A stretch of 25,532 nucleotides of DNA from JALYXS01 sp051003795 (GTDB lineage Bacteria > Acidobacteriota > Terriglobia > Bryobacterales > Bryobacteraceae), in the NCBI GenBank assembly GCA_051003795.1, contig JBPCKZ010000054.1, forward strand, positions 1 to 25,532, given 5' to 3'. Below the pieces are notes generated by a model that worked only from the letters and a program-made list of their open reading frames with translations, had not been told where the DNA came from and did no database searches. Both the position numbers and the translations under genes were made by a program. Below, piece by piece: positions 8,543 through 16,460 of the stretch (the stretch's first letter is position 1; the number at the start of each line of letters is the position of its first letter).

Positions 8543-9409
8543 ATGAATCGACGCAGGTTCTTGCAGGTGAGTGGACTCCTCGCCATGGCCCGGTCCTCCG
8601 CGGCTAGCTCGCGCAACATCCACAAAGCCATCATGTACGAAACAGTCAAGCTGCCGGGCGGCGTTCTGGAGAAGTTCCAGGCCGTGAAGGCGGCGGGGTT
8701 TGAAGGCATCGAGCCGATGAGCCACATGGACCGGGCCGAGGTGTCGAATGCGCTGAAAACCTCCGGGCTGAAGGCCGCCAGCGTGTGCTGCGCGACGCAT
8801 TGGAAGAAGCCGCTTTCGGATCCAAATCCCGCTGTTCGCGAGGACGGCTTGCAAGGGCTCCAACAGGCCTTGCGCGATGCCAAAACATATGGCGCAAGCT
8901 CGGTATTGCTGGTCCCTGGCGTCGTGAATAAGGAGACGGCCTACAACGATGCGTATACGCGATCTCAGGCGGAGATCCGCAAGGCTTTGCCGCTGGCCGA
9001 ACAACTGAGCGTGAAAATCGCGGTCGAGAATGTGTGGAATCAGTTCCTGCTGAGTCCGCTCGAAGCGGCGCGGTACATCGATGAGTTCAACAGCCCTTCA
9101 ATCGGCTGGCATTTCGATGTCGGAAACGTGATTACGTATGGCTGGCCGGAGCAGTGGATTCACATTTTGGGAAAGCGAATTTTAAAACTGCACATCAAGG
9201 AGTATAGCCGCGCGAAGCGGGACAAAACCGGCCCGTATTCCGGCTTTAACCTGAAGTATGGCGAGGGGGACAACGACTGGCCGGCGGTGATGAAAGCGCT
9301 GGACGACGTCGGCTACACCGGTTGGGGAATCGCGGAACAACCCGGTGGCAATTCCGAAGAAGGGCTCAAGGAATTATCGGACGGGATGGATAAAATCTTC
9401 GCGAGCTGA
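8543..9409 (+). CDS. TIM-barrel sugar isomerase/epimerase (AP endonuclease 2 family), Tat-exported
   Basis: Protein of 288 residues with a Tat-like leader MNRRRFLQVSG. The (beta/alpha)8 fold of the xylose-isomerase-like family shows its metal-ligand pattern: Glu162 (AVENVW), Asp192 (HFDVGN), His217 (LHIKEY) and Glu265 (GIAEQP). Relatives isomerise or epimerise keto- and hydroxy-sugars, and some split 3-keto-glycosides. The ATG at 8543 is chosen because GGAAG at 8533-8537 lies 5 bases ahead; an in-frame TTG at 8531 is rejected. A TAAATT box at 8527-8532 might give an internal promoter. This is the last gene of the five-gene operon and the likely partner of the Gfo/Idh/MocA enzyme at 5010-6323. 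Reaction and substrate are unproven. Confidence 0.9.
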   Translation: MNRRRFLQVSGLLAMARSSAASSRNIHKAIMYETVKLPGGVLEKFQAVKAAGFEGIEPMSHMDRAEVSNALKTSGLKAASVCCATHWKKPLSDPNPAVREDGLQGLQQALRDAKTYGASSVLLVPGVVNKETAYNDAYTRSQAEIRKALPLAEQLSVKIAVENVWNQFLLSPLEAARYIDEFNSPSIGWHFDVGNVITYGWPEQWIHILGKRILKLHIKEYSRAKRDKTGPYSGFNLKYGEGDNDWPAVMKALDDVGYTGWGIAEQPGGNSEEGLKELSDGMDKIFAS

Positions 9410-9452
9410 AATTCGCCGGAAGCGGGGAAGGGTTGGGCGGAGATAACGGCGC

Positions 9453-10787
9453 CTACTCGGCCTCGCGGTTTAGCGTCGCAATGCGGAACGGCGGCTTCGA
9501 TTTCTCCGACGGGTCCATTTCAAACGTCTGCTCGGTCTTCGCGGGATCGTAATCGCGCCACAGCCATGTCATCTCGGCCGGAAATTCCGCGGCCCCTTGT
9601 CCGCCGTTATGCGTGCCTTTCCCGAAGCTGAAATGGAAATCGTGGCCCGTCAATTTCAGCGCGTTTGCCATCCGGACATTGGCCAGCGGCCAGCTTCCGT
9701 AGTGCGGATTTTCCTGATCCTCGGAGCCATCCTGCAGCCATACGCGGATATTGCGTTTCGGTTCGCGCAGAATCTTTTCGGGATAGTCCTGGCCGCCATC
9801 GCGATTCGCCGGATCTTCCTTCCACTGGATGGCGGTGAAGCTGCCGATCCAGGTAATCGCGCGGGCAAACCGATCGGGCATCTGCCACGCGGCATTAAAT
9901 GCGCAGATACCGCCCGATGAGGACCCCGTAACCGCGCGGCTATAAGCGTCCTTGCGGATGTTGTACTTGCTCTGAACTTCGGCAAGCACTTCGTCACGGA
10001 GAAATTGCGGATAACGGTCGCCCACCGTGTCATACAAAGTGCTCCGCATGGCATCCTTCAGCGTCCGATGCCACCGATCCGCGTAAGCTTTCACGAAGTT
10101 GTAAGTCGGCGTGCCGGGCGATCCGCTAATGTCGCCCGGATTGATGAACACGCAGATCATTACCGGAATTTTCTTCCGCTCGATGAGATTGTCGATAACA
10201 TTCAGCGCGGGATTGTTCCCGTCCCGATGAATGTATCCGCCGCCATCCTGGAACACCATGAGCGCGGCCGGAACTTTAGGATCGTATTGCGCCGGCACAT
10301 AGATCCAATAATCGCTCTTCATGCCGTCGTACATCTTGCTGGTGTGGACCATCTTTTCGGACAACTTACCCGACGGGACGCCAGGCTGCGGATAGGATAG
10401 GGGTCCGAACGCGGGGAGATCGAGGCGGCCGCCAAACTTCGTTTCATCGACCATGTAATAGAACGCGTGCAGCTTGGCGACTTGCGGGATCTGGGCCGCC
10501 GTGCACCAGATATCGCCGCCGGCGATCCGCTGCATCGCCGGACCGGCGGCGCCATCAATGTAGAGCGACGGTTTCGATGCGGATTCCATGGCGAAAAAGA
10601 AATCGGGGCCGTGTCCCGCCCAGGCCGTTCCGGCTTTGAGTTCATTCGCCGGGAATGTCGCTGTAATTGCATCGCGCAAGCCGGCGGATTTGGAATTAGC
10701 GAGCTCGATCAATTGAGGCGCGGTGGATTTGCTCGCCGCGAAAGCCGGCGCGATCAGCAGTAAGCAGAGAAGTATGGATTTGCGCAT
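9453..10787 (-). CDS. Secreted alpha/beta-hydrolase esterase, enterochelin-esterase-like
   Basis: Protein of 444 residues with signal peptide MRKSILLCLLLIAPAFAASK. The C-terminal two thirds (about 155-410) is an esterase D/Fes-like alpha/beta hydrolase: nucleophile elbow GSSSGG (288-293, Ser290), acid candidates in LQDGSEDQ (351-358) and His393 in GKGTHNGG. VFQDGGGYIHRDG (178-190) matches the oxyanion-side segment of this family. The N-terminal region (about 20-150) looks like the carbohydrate-binding-like beta domain common in such esterases. It should cleave ester bonds of carbohydrate or aryl esters outside the cytoplasm. The ATG at 10787 is preferred over an in-frame TTG at 10799. It follows the PQQ dehydrogenase by 21 bases on the same strand, where GATAAT (10806-10801) could also act as an internal -10 box. 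It converges on the sugar operon with a 43-base gap lacking a visible terminator. Confidence 0.88.
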   Translation of the reverse strand: MRKSILLCLLLIAPAFAASKSTAPQLIELANSKSAGLRDAITATFPANELKAGTAWAGHGPDFFFAMESASKPSLYIDGAAGPAMQRIAGGDIWCTAAQIPQVAKLHAFYYMVDETKFGGRLDLPAFGPLSYPQPGVPSGKLSEKMVHTSKMYDGMKSDYWIYVPAQYDPKVPAALMVFQDGGGYIHRDGNNPALNVIDNLIERKKIPVMICVFINPGDISGSPGTPTYNFVKAYADRWHRTLKDAMRSTLYDTVGDRYPQFLRDEVLAEVQSKYNIRKDAYSRAVTGSSSGGICAFNAAWQMPDRFARAITWIGSFTAIQWKEDPANRDGGQDYPEKILREPKRNIRVWLQDGSEDQENPHYGSWPLANVRMANALKLTGHDFHFSFGKGTHNGGQGAAEFPAEMTWLWRDYDPAKTEQTFEMDPSEKSKPPFRIATLNREAE

Positions 10788-10808
10788 GTCAGGCTGCAAT
10801 ATTATCGC

Positions 10809-12398
10809 TTACTCGCCGAGTTCGAATGCAAAAAGGCTTCGGCCCGCGCCGATGGCCACCACCTGCTTGCCTTGACTCAAATACGAGATCGGGTTCGCGC
10901 GGATCATGCCGCCCGTATTGATCCGCCAAACCTCTTTGCCGGTCGCCGAATCGAGCGCGAAAAAATAGCCTTCATCGCTGCCGCCGAAAAGCAACTTGCC
11001 CGCCGTCGTGAGAACTCCGGCCCAGGGCTTCGTCAAAAGCTTATACTCCCAGACCTTCTCTCCGGTGGCCGGATTCAGCGCGCGAATCGCCCCGCTGCCC
11101 GGATCTTCGGGCAAATCGATTAATGGCACGCTTCCGATGTAGCGGTTTCCCGGACTGTATTCCTGCTCGCCTTTACGATACACGCTGCGGTTGTCCCATG
11201 TGGCGAGATAGAACAAGTTGGTATCCGGGCTGTAACTCGGGGAATACCAGTTAGTCGCGCCCTGTACGCCGGGCCAAATATAGTTACCTTCGGCGGTAGG
11301 GCTTGTGTCGGGTAGTAACATCGGCTTGCCTTCGTCGTTTAGTCCCTTGGCCCACGTCTGCTTGGCAAACGGTTTTCCAAAAAGGAACTTGCCGGTTTCG
11401 CGATCGAGCACATAGTAGAATCCACCGCGGTGCGCCCAATAGACAAGCTTGCGCGGCTTGCCCTGCCACTGGCCATCGACAAGGACGGGAACCTGCACGG
11501 CGTCCCAATCGTGCACATCGTGGGGAATGAATTGAAAGTACCACTTGAGTTTGCCTGTGTCCGCATCCAAAGCGATGGCGCTGTCGCTATACAGGTTGTC
11601 CCCCGGACGAGAGTCGCCATTCCAATCGGGAGAAGGGTTGCCGGTCCCCCATATGATCAGATTCTGCGCCGGATCGTAGGATCCCGTAACCCAAGTCGGC
11701 GCGCCGCCCGTCTTCCACGTGCCGCCCGGCCAGGAATTGGCTCCCGGACTGCCCGGCTCCGGAACGGTCCAAAACCGCCACCGGCGCTTGCCGGTCTTGG
11801 CATCATAGGCGTCGAGGAACCCGCGAATTCCATATTCTCCGCCACTAATGCCGCATACGACCATGTCCTTAACAACCAGGGGAGCGGCCGTGATGCTGTG
11901 GCCCGTTTTGTAATCCGCGACGGCGACGTCCCACAAGACGGCTCCCGTTTTGGCATCGAGCGCGACCAGGTGCGCGTCGACGGTTCCGATGAAAACGCGA
12001 TCCCCCAATACCGCCACGCCGCGATTGACCTGGCCGCAACAGACGTTGATCTTCGAAGGCAAGGCGCGCTTGTAACGCCAGTATGGCCGGCCGGTTTCGG
12101 CGTCCAGAGCGACAACATTGCTAGGCGGCTCGCTGATGTACATGACTCCGTCGGCGGTAATCGGCGTCGTTTCCACCGTGTGGGTTGTCGCCATCTGATA
12201 AACCCACTTGACTTTCAGTTTCTTTGCATTATCGCGAGTGATCCGGTCGAGCGCGCTATAGCGCCAACTGTTGTAGCCGCCGGAGTAAGTGAGCCAATTT
12301 CCCGGCTCCTTCGCCGCGCGAAGGATACGTTCCGCTGTTACTTGCGCCAATGCTGAATTGGCGCTTAGCGCCATAAATAATAAGACGCGGATACTCAT
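10809..12398 (-). CDS. PQQ-dependent alcohol dehydrogenase (quinoprotein) with lanthanide-type signature
   Basis: Periplasmic quinoprotein of 529 residues with signal peptide MSIRVLLFMALSANSALA. It has an eight-bladed propeller with repeated AxDxxTGxxxW segments. Active-site features of the methanol/ethanol dehydrogenase family are present: vicinal Cys120-Cys121 in INVCCGQVNRG, metal ligands Glu188 (GGEYGIRG) and Asn254 (GTGNPSPDWN), catalytic Asp297 and Arg324 (AHRGG). In HDVHDWD (293-299) a second acid, Asp299, lies two residues after the catalytic Asp; in XoxF/PedH-type enzymes this extra Asp marks lanthanide use instead of calcium. There is no fused cytochrome domain. The start ATG overlaps the stop of the upstream cytochrome gene (ATGA) and has AAGGAG (12411-12406) 7 bases ahead. 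The alcohol substrate is unknown. Confidence 0.93.
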   Translation of the reverse strand: MSIRVLLFMALSANSALAQVTAERILRAAKEPGNWLTYSGGYNSWRYSALDRITRDNAKKLKVKWVYQMATTHTVETTPITADGVMYISEPPSNVVALDAETGRPYWRYKRALPSKINVCCGQVNRGVAVLGDRVFIGTVDAHLVALDAKTGAVLWDVAVADYKTGHSITAAPLVVKDMVVCGISGGEYGIRGFLDAYDAKTGKRRWRFWTVPEPGSPGANSWPGGTWKTGGAPTWVTGSYDPAQNLIIWGTGNPSPDWNGDSRPGDNLYSDSAIALDADTGKLKWYFQFIPHDVHDWDAVQVPVLVDGQWQGKPRKLVYWAHRGGFYYVLDRETGKFLFGKPFAKQTWAKGLNDEGKPMLLPDTSPTAEGNYIWPGVQGATNWYSPSYSPDTNLFYLATWDNRSVYRKGEQEYSPGNRYIGSVPLIDLPEDPGSGAIRALNPATGEKVWEYKLLTKPWAGVLTTAGKLLFGGSDEGYFFALDSATGKEVWRINTGGMIRANPISYLSQGKQVVAIGAGRSLFAFELGE

Positions 12399-13159
12399 TG
12401 CGCGACTCCTTCGGAATTATCCGGTTTTGGCCGCAGCGACGCGAGATAGGCGACGATACCGTCCAACTCTCCGGCGGCCAGCTTCCCTCTATAAGAGGGC
12501 ATCTTCGAAATCTTCTCTAACTTATAGGATGCGAACCGCGATTTCGGGATCGAATGCAGTTGTTCGCCGAAATCCATGAACTGCACGTTGTAAGTATCTT
12601 CGTTCATGAGGAACCCCGAGTAGGTCTTACCGTCTTTGCCTGTGGCATTCACTACCCAGTAGCGCTCGGGCACGTCGGCGTTGGGATCGAGGATGGACTG
12701 GGCGAGATGGTCGAGCGATCTGGACGAGCCGATGTTGGTAAGATCCGGACCGAGCCTTCCCCCTTCGCCCGCAACGCGATGGCAGGCCGTACATCCCTTC
12801 TCGCGAAAGAGCGTCGCCCCGACAGTTGCGTCGCCGGGCGGCTTAGTTGAGGAACCGGCGCTTAAGGATCGGATGTAGGCAACCAGTTGGCGGATGCGAT
12901 CTTCCGAATAGAATAATCCCGGCATCTCAGTACCGGGGACGCCGTTGGAGATGGTGTTGAGCAGGTCGGAATCGGAGCTTCCGTGATAGAAGACGCCCAA
13001 GGCAAGATTAGGTCCGCGGCCGCCTTCGCCATGCAGCCCGTGGCAAGCCGCGCAATGCGAGCGGAATGTCTTGGCCCCGGCCGCGATGTCGGCTGCGCTC
13101 TGCGCGTGAAGGAGCGACAGGATTCCGGCGAAGCAAAGGATTGCGATTGTTCTGGTCAT
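12395..13159 (-). CDS. Diheme c-type cytochrome, secreted, partner of the PQQ dehydrogenase
   Basis: Protein of 254 residues with signal peptide MTRTIAILCFAGILSLLHAQS. The first class-I cytochrome c domain has CAACH (36-40) and likely axial Met80 in GTEMPG. The second has CTACH (123-127), followed by the beta-rich extension with TYSGFLMNEDTYNVQFMD (179-196) and Met220 in SKMPSY, resembling the Pirellula/Verrucomicrobium-type heme-binding domain. It should accept electrons from the quinoprotein whose ATG overlaps this stop. The start at 13159 is chosen because a TACAAT box at 13181-13176 would put transcription near 13169. An ATG at 13177 lies inside that box and is the alternative. This is the lead gene of the cytochrome-dehydrogenase-esterase operon. 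Confidence 0.9.
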   Translation of the reverse strand: MTRTIAILCFAGILSLLHAQSAADIAAGAKTFRSHCAACHGLHGEGGRGPNLALGVFYHGSSDSDLLNTISNGVPGTEMPGLFYSEDRIRQLVAYIRSLSAGSSTKPPGDATVGATLFREKGCTACHRVAGEGGRLGPDLTNIGSSRSLDHLAQSILDPNADVPERYWVVNATGKDGKTYSGFLMNEDTYNVQFMDFGEQLHSIPKSRFASYKLEKISKMPSYRGKLAAGELDGIVAYLASLRPKPDNSEGVAQ

Positions 13160-13391
13160 TTGTGCGAGCGATAGCATTGTATCTCGCTTTCTGGCGCACG
13201 AGTGGCGGGTCAGTTTGAATCGCCGAGCCAAGCGAGATGGCCGGTAAACACTGCGCGACTTTCGGCGGTTTGACTTGCACCTTGGCGAAGCCATACGGAT
13301 TCGGGTCGGATTGAGGGCCGAGATTCTTCCGAATGGCCGACAGCCGGACAGGACGACTCTTTACGAGTTCGCCCGAGCAAGGAGCTCTGGT
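13160..13391. other. Intergenic stretch without a supported gene
   Basis: These 232 bases lie between the cytochrome start and the end of the PhyH remnant. Open frames exist on the minus strand, but none has a recognisable motif, start signal or family resemblance. Apart from the -10-like box noted separately, I see no RNA gene, repeat or terminator. Confidence 0.5.
13176..13181 (-). promoter_or_regulatory. Candidate -10 box for the cytochrome/PQQ operon
   Basis: TACAAT on the minus strand (5 of 6 to TATAAT), within GAGATACAATG, ends 16 bases before the preferred ATG at 13159. It would give a leader of about 10 bases. No matching -35 was found. Confidence 0.35.
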
Positions 13392-13958
13392 CTAAGAAAG
13401 CGCCAACAAGTGCTTCGCTAATGGACTGAGGCGAGAGAGCGTTTCGGGAAGCATGCGCGGAACCAGACTCTCTCCCGATTCCGCAAGACGGCGGATATAA
13501 GCACCCTGAATCGAGTCGCGCGGGAAATCGACATGTAGATCCTGAGCAGGCAGGCCTGGTCATAGCGTGCGGGCATGCATTGTGCTTAGGCGGAACGGCT
13601 CATTGATGACGCGACAACATGCTTTGAGAATGGGCGGGTGCAGGTACAATCCGTCAAACTCCGCGCCCCTATTCACAAAGTCTCGGACCCGAGTGGTAGA
13701 ACTTCCAATCTTGATGTCACTGGGTGCGGCGGCGGCTACAACTGCATCATACGCAGCAGACAGAGGAGCGAGATCTTCGGTTCGCACCGGCACTGGGATG
13801 ATGGTGAAGCCATCCTCATCCAACTCCCGGCGGGTGCTGGCGGGCAGTTCGATACTTTCTATGACCGCGTTGAGGCAGTCCTGGATTCGATCAGCCGTGT
13901 CTTCGTCCTCTTCGCATAATCGCATCGCCGCGAAGTGTTCATTTGGAACGAGAAGCAT
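13392..13958 (-). pseudogene. Phytanoyl-CoA dioxygenase (PhyH) family pseudogene with stop codon and internal deletion
   Basis: The frame from ATG 13958 matches the N-terminal half of small PhyH Fe(II)/2-oxoglutarate oxygenases: LDEDGFTIIPVPV, then VNRGAEFDGLYLHPPIL and STMHARTL. A TGA at 13562-13560 sits where the family has Arg (ARTL-stop-PGLPAQ), consistent with a CGA to TGA change. The same frame continues with PGLPAQDLHVDFPRDS, including the HxD iron motif. It then jumps straight to a family-like C-terminus, IQGAYIRRLAES and LPETLSRLSPLAKHLLALS, ending at TAG 13394-13392. The middle, which should hold the distal His and the 2-oxoglutarate Arg, is missing. At 188 codons it is well short of the usual 250-300. 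The frame stays open upstream to about 14039 without a normal start, and the first 45 or so residues are not clearly PhyH. It is non-functional as read. Confidence 0.8.
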
Positions 13959-14075
13959 TCTTACGGTTGCACCTGGATCACGCGTAATCCGGAACTTGCG
14001 AGTTTTGCTCAGGTCCGCCTGTAACGGGGTTGTATTTACTTATCGCCCGGTACTCATGGACGCAAGAGGCCCCGC

Positions 14076-14094
14076 AAAAGCGCGCGCCGCGCTT
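14076..14094 (-). terminator. Probable intrinsic terminator after tsaB
   Basis: Starting at the last base of the tsaB stop codon, the minus strand forms a perfect 7-base-pair stem AAGCGCG / CGCGCTT with a 3-base GCG loop. The run of T is only four long, counting the two at the stem base. The position directly after the last gene of the leftward operon favours a terminator, but the short T-tract makes it a weak one. Confidence 0.5.
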
Positions 14095-14765
14095 CAGTCC
14101 CTCCACAACATCTCCGCATCGGCGCGGCGGACATAATTGGCATCGAGCGCTGCTGGTTCCAACAACAGTCCTAGCTCAAAGCGTCGCGCGGCAATTCTTC
14201 CGATGGCCGCCGCCTGCGCGCACGGGACGTCGCGAATGGGCGCGTGCTCGAAAGGAGTGCCGCACAACGATGCGCGGAACGGCGTGAAATCCGTGGCCAG
14301 GAATTCGAGCGGGCCGCGCGGAAGCCTCGCCAGGAAATCCGGGAACCGGATTGCCGACTCCGGGATCGTCGCGTTTCCATTGGCATCGTAGAGAGCCGCG
14401 TAGACTTCGCCGCGACGCGCGTCGATCACCACCACCCGCCGATCCAGTTTGCCGAATTCCGCCAGCGCCGCCAGGTTTGACACGCCGATAGCCGGTTTGC
14501 CCGTCGCTTCCGCCAGCCCTTTGATGCAGGCCAACCCAACTCGCACCCCGGTGAACGATCCCGGCCCGGACGAGGCGGCATACATGTCGATTTGCTCCAA
14601 TCCGAAGCCGCCGGAATCGAGCAACCGGCGGATGCGCTCGAACAGAATCCGGCCGAAGCCCTCGGGCGCGTGTAGGAGGACTTCTTCCACCGTTTCGCCC
14701 GCTTGCGTCAAGGCGAGGCTTCCGAATTCGCGGGTAGTATCGATGGATAGAATGAGCGGCTTCAC
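14094..14765 (-). CDS. tsaB: TsaB, tRNA threonylcarbamoyladenosine biosynthesis protein
   Basis: Cytoplasmic protein of 223 residues, near the usual 220-230. It begins VKPLILSIDTT, the ASKHA phosphate-1 strand, and carries the TsaB hallmark SSGPGSFTGVRVG (65-77). TsaB is the non-catalytic partner that assembles with TsaD and TsaE to place the t6A modification on tRNAs reading ANN codons, an essential function. The GTG start at 14765 overlaps the stop of the upstream glycosidase-like gene (GTGA). The open frame extends upstream to 14948, but that part is out-of-frame glycosidase sequence and is rejected. It is the last gene of a leftward chain of unrelated secreted or membrane proteins and is followed by a hairpin. 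The rimI gene that often neighbours tsaB is absent; a PhyH remnant lies there instead. Confidence 0.93.
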   Translation of the reverse strand: MKPLILSIDTTREFGSLALTQAGETVEEVLLHAPEGFGRILFERIRRLLDSGGFGLEQIDMYAASSGPGSFTGVRVGLACIKGLAEATGKPAIGVSNLAALAEFGKLDRRVVVIDARRGEVYAALYDANGNATIPESAIRFPDFLARLPRGPLEFLATDFTPFRASLCGTPFEHAPIRDVPCAQAAAIGRIAARRFELGLLLEPAALDANYVRRADAEMLWRD

Positions 14766-16456
14766 TGAGCCAACTGATAATTGCGGTCGCTTACATAGAC
14801 CTTCCCGTAGGCGTTCATTCCCGTCAATCGCAAATGCATGGAGGCGGGAAACCGGCGGGCTAAGTCGGGCGAAAGCTGCAGCGTTCCCCGGCTGCCCGTG
14901 CCTAACACCCGGTAACTTTGTCCGTCGGCGGTTACTTCGCCGGTCCAAAGATACATCATCGCGCGCGTGGCGCGCGTTTGTTTCTTGAGCTTGGCCGAGT
15001 AACTCGACGGGTCGTGCATATAGACGATGTCGCTCGAAGGTTCATCGATGGTGAACGGAACCTTCTCGGGATTTGACTCCACTTCCTGAAGAACCGGAGG
15101 AGCCGTCTCAAATTTGTATTCTTTTAACATCGACTCCTTCTTTCCCTCGCGCGAAATGTGCAGAACCCAGTCGTGCGCGCGATCGGGAGGATCGCCCAGG
15201 AAGCGGTCGCCCTTGAAGTTCTTCAGTTCAATCGCTTCGCCGTTGATTGGATTGAACCAGGCGACGTCGTAGCCGTGTTTTTCCAGTTGCACGTCCACGG
15301 CCCCGGGCTTTTCGACATAAATGATGTATTCGACGTCGCCCAACGCCACGCCGCGCCCGCCTTCCACGTCAAAAAACGGCTCCAGTTCCCAGTAGCGCGT
15401 ATCGCTGAAGAAATCGAACCAAGCCTTCATCCGGGGGCCGGTCGCCGCGGGATATTGCCCATTCATGGTCGCGTTCCAAAGCCGCTTCCGAGCCGCATCG
15501 TCGTTACCGCCTCCGAAATCGTTTATGGCCGGCATCCCGTATAGCTGGTGTTCAATGGCGCCGACCTGGTCGTCGGAACTGCGATAGGTCAAGTAAGTCA
15601 TCCACCCGTCGTCGATCAGCGGCGCGGACGTAGTTAACGCACCCGTGGACCGCGGATGCCCATAAGGGTCCATGTTCTTGAGATATGTACCTATTTCCTT
15701 GAGTAACTCGCGCCCGCTATCGTACGTCTCGAACGATTCGACGCCCTGCCAGGTAATATTGAAGGCCGAATAGCGCGAAACGATGTATTGAACGTATCGC
15801 TCCCGCTGTTCGCGCTCGGGAAAAGCTTTGGTGAGTTGGTTATTTCCGCCAGCCAGCATGATGTCCGTCGTTACGCCTTTGCGATTGATGAACAGGACAC
15901 GTTGGTCAAGATCGCGGTAATAAGCCGGGTCGAACTTGGTTGGATCGAGAGTAATGCGCAGATGGTTTACCTTCTCTTGAACGCGAGCGGTAACGAATTG
16001 TTCGAACCGTTCCCGGTCGAGCGGCGGGACGATGTCGCCGCACCAGAGATGCGGCTTGTTGTTCTCGGTATAAGAAAAATGATGAACGTTGGCGGGCTGC
16101 ACGAATCCAGGCGCATCGGATGGAGTGGCCGTGAAATGGCCTTCCTTGCCGTTCCAGCTTTCGATGTTGCTAGTGAGACGGTAATCCCAGGCCCCGGCTT
16201 CAATGGGTGAAAAGCGGATGGTCAGTTTCGCGCCGCCGTCCCAAAACGCCGGCATCAAAAAAGTTCGATGCCGAGGCGAGCGGAATTCCGCCCGCAGTTG
16301 GACCGTGCGGCCAGGGTCCGGATGCGCCGCGGCTTCGGTTACGGAAAGCTCAAATTGGATTTCGCAGGGCGAGTAAGCGGGTGTTGGTCCACAGACCGTT
16401 TGAGCGGGCAGCCGAATGCCGGTCGTAAGCAAGAGCACCGCAAGCCGAAGCTTCAT
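14762..16456 (-). CDS. Secreted glycoside-hydrolase-like protein, DUF5060 plus DUF4038-type barrel
   Basis: Protein of 564 residues with signal peptide MKLRLAVLLLTTGIRLPAQ. Residues about 25-110 form the DUF5060 immunoglobulin-like domain (FRSPRHRTFLMPAFWDGG; FSPIEAGAWDYRLTS). A TIM-barrel region follows (about 130-370) of the apiosidase-like DUF4038 type, with LWCGD, VNHLRITLDP, WQGVESFETYD and a late EPFFDVEGGRG segment. Acidic candidates for catalysis lie in VESFETYD and DVEGG. The last 190 residues look like beta domains. It probably attacks or binds plant-type polysaccharide side chains outside the cell; the substrate is unassigned. Its ATG is 4 bases after the dipeptidase stop, and its stop overlaps the tsaB GTG. 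Confidence 0.82.
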   Translation of the reverse strand: MKLRLAVLLLTTGIRLPAQTVCGPTPAYSPCEIQFELSVTEAAAHPDPGRTVQLRAEFRSPRHRTFLMPAFWDGGAKLTIRFSPIEAGAWDYRLTSNIESWNGKEGHFTATPSDAPGFVQPANVHHFSYTENNKPHLWCGDIVPPLDRERFEQFVTARVQEKVNHLRITLDPTKFDPAYYRDLDQRVLFINRKGVTTDIMLAGGNNQLTKAFPEREQRERYVQYIVSRYSAFNITWQGVESFETYDSGRELLKEIGTYLKNMDPYGHPRSTGALTTSAPLIDDGWMTYLTYRSSDDQVGAIEHQLYGMPAINDFGGGNDDAARKRLWNATMNGQYPAATGPRMKAWFDFFSDTRYWELEPFFDVEGGRGVALGDVEYIIYVEKPGAVDVQLEKHGYDVAWFNPINGEAIELKNFKGDRFLGDPPDRAHDWVLHISREGKKESMLKEYKFETAPPVLQEVESNPEKVPFTIDEPSSDIVYMHDPSSYSAKLKKQTRATRAMMYLWTGEVTADGQSYRVLGTGSRGTLQLSPDLARRFPASMHLRLTGMNAYGKVYVSDRNYQLAQ

Positions 16457-16460
16457 GTAC

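Noticed and set aside
7787..9004. Minus-strand open frame of 405 codons across the ApbE and TIM-barrel genes
   Set aside because: It spans two real genes on the other strand and shows no recognisable domain.
9410..9452. Possible terminator between convergent genes
   Set aside because: Only a 5-base CGCCG/CGGCG match separated by about 30 bases is present, with no T-tract.
13210..13563. Minus-strand frame of 117 codons beginning beside the PhyH stop
   Set aside because: It overlaps the PhyH remnant in another frame. The frame that continues past the TGA carries family sequence instead, and this one has no motif.
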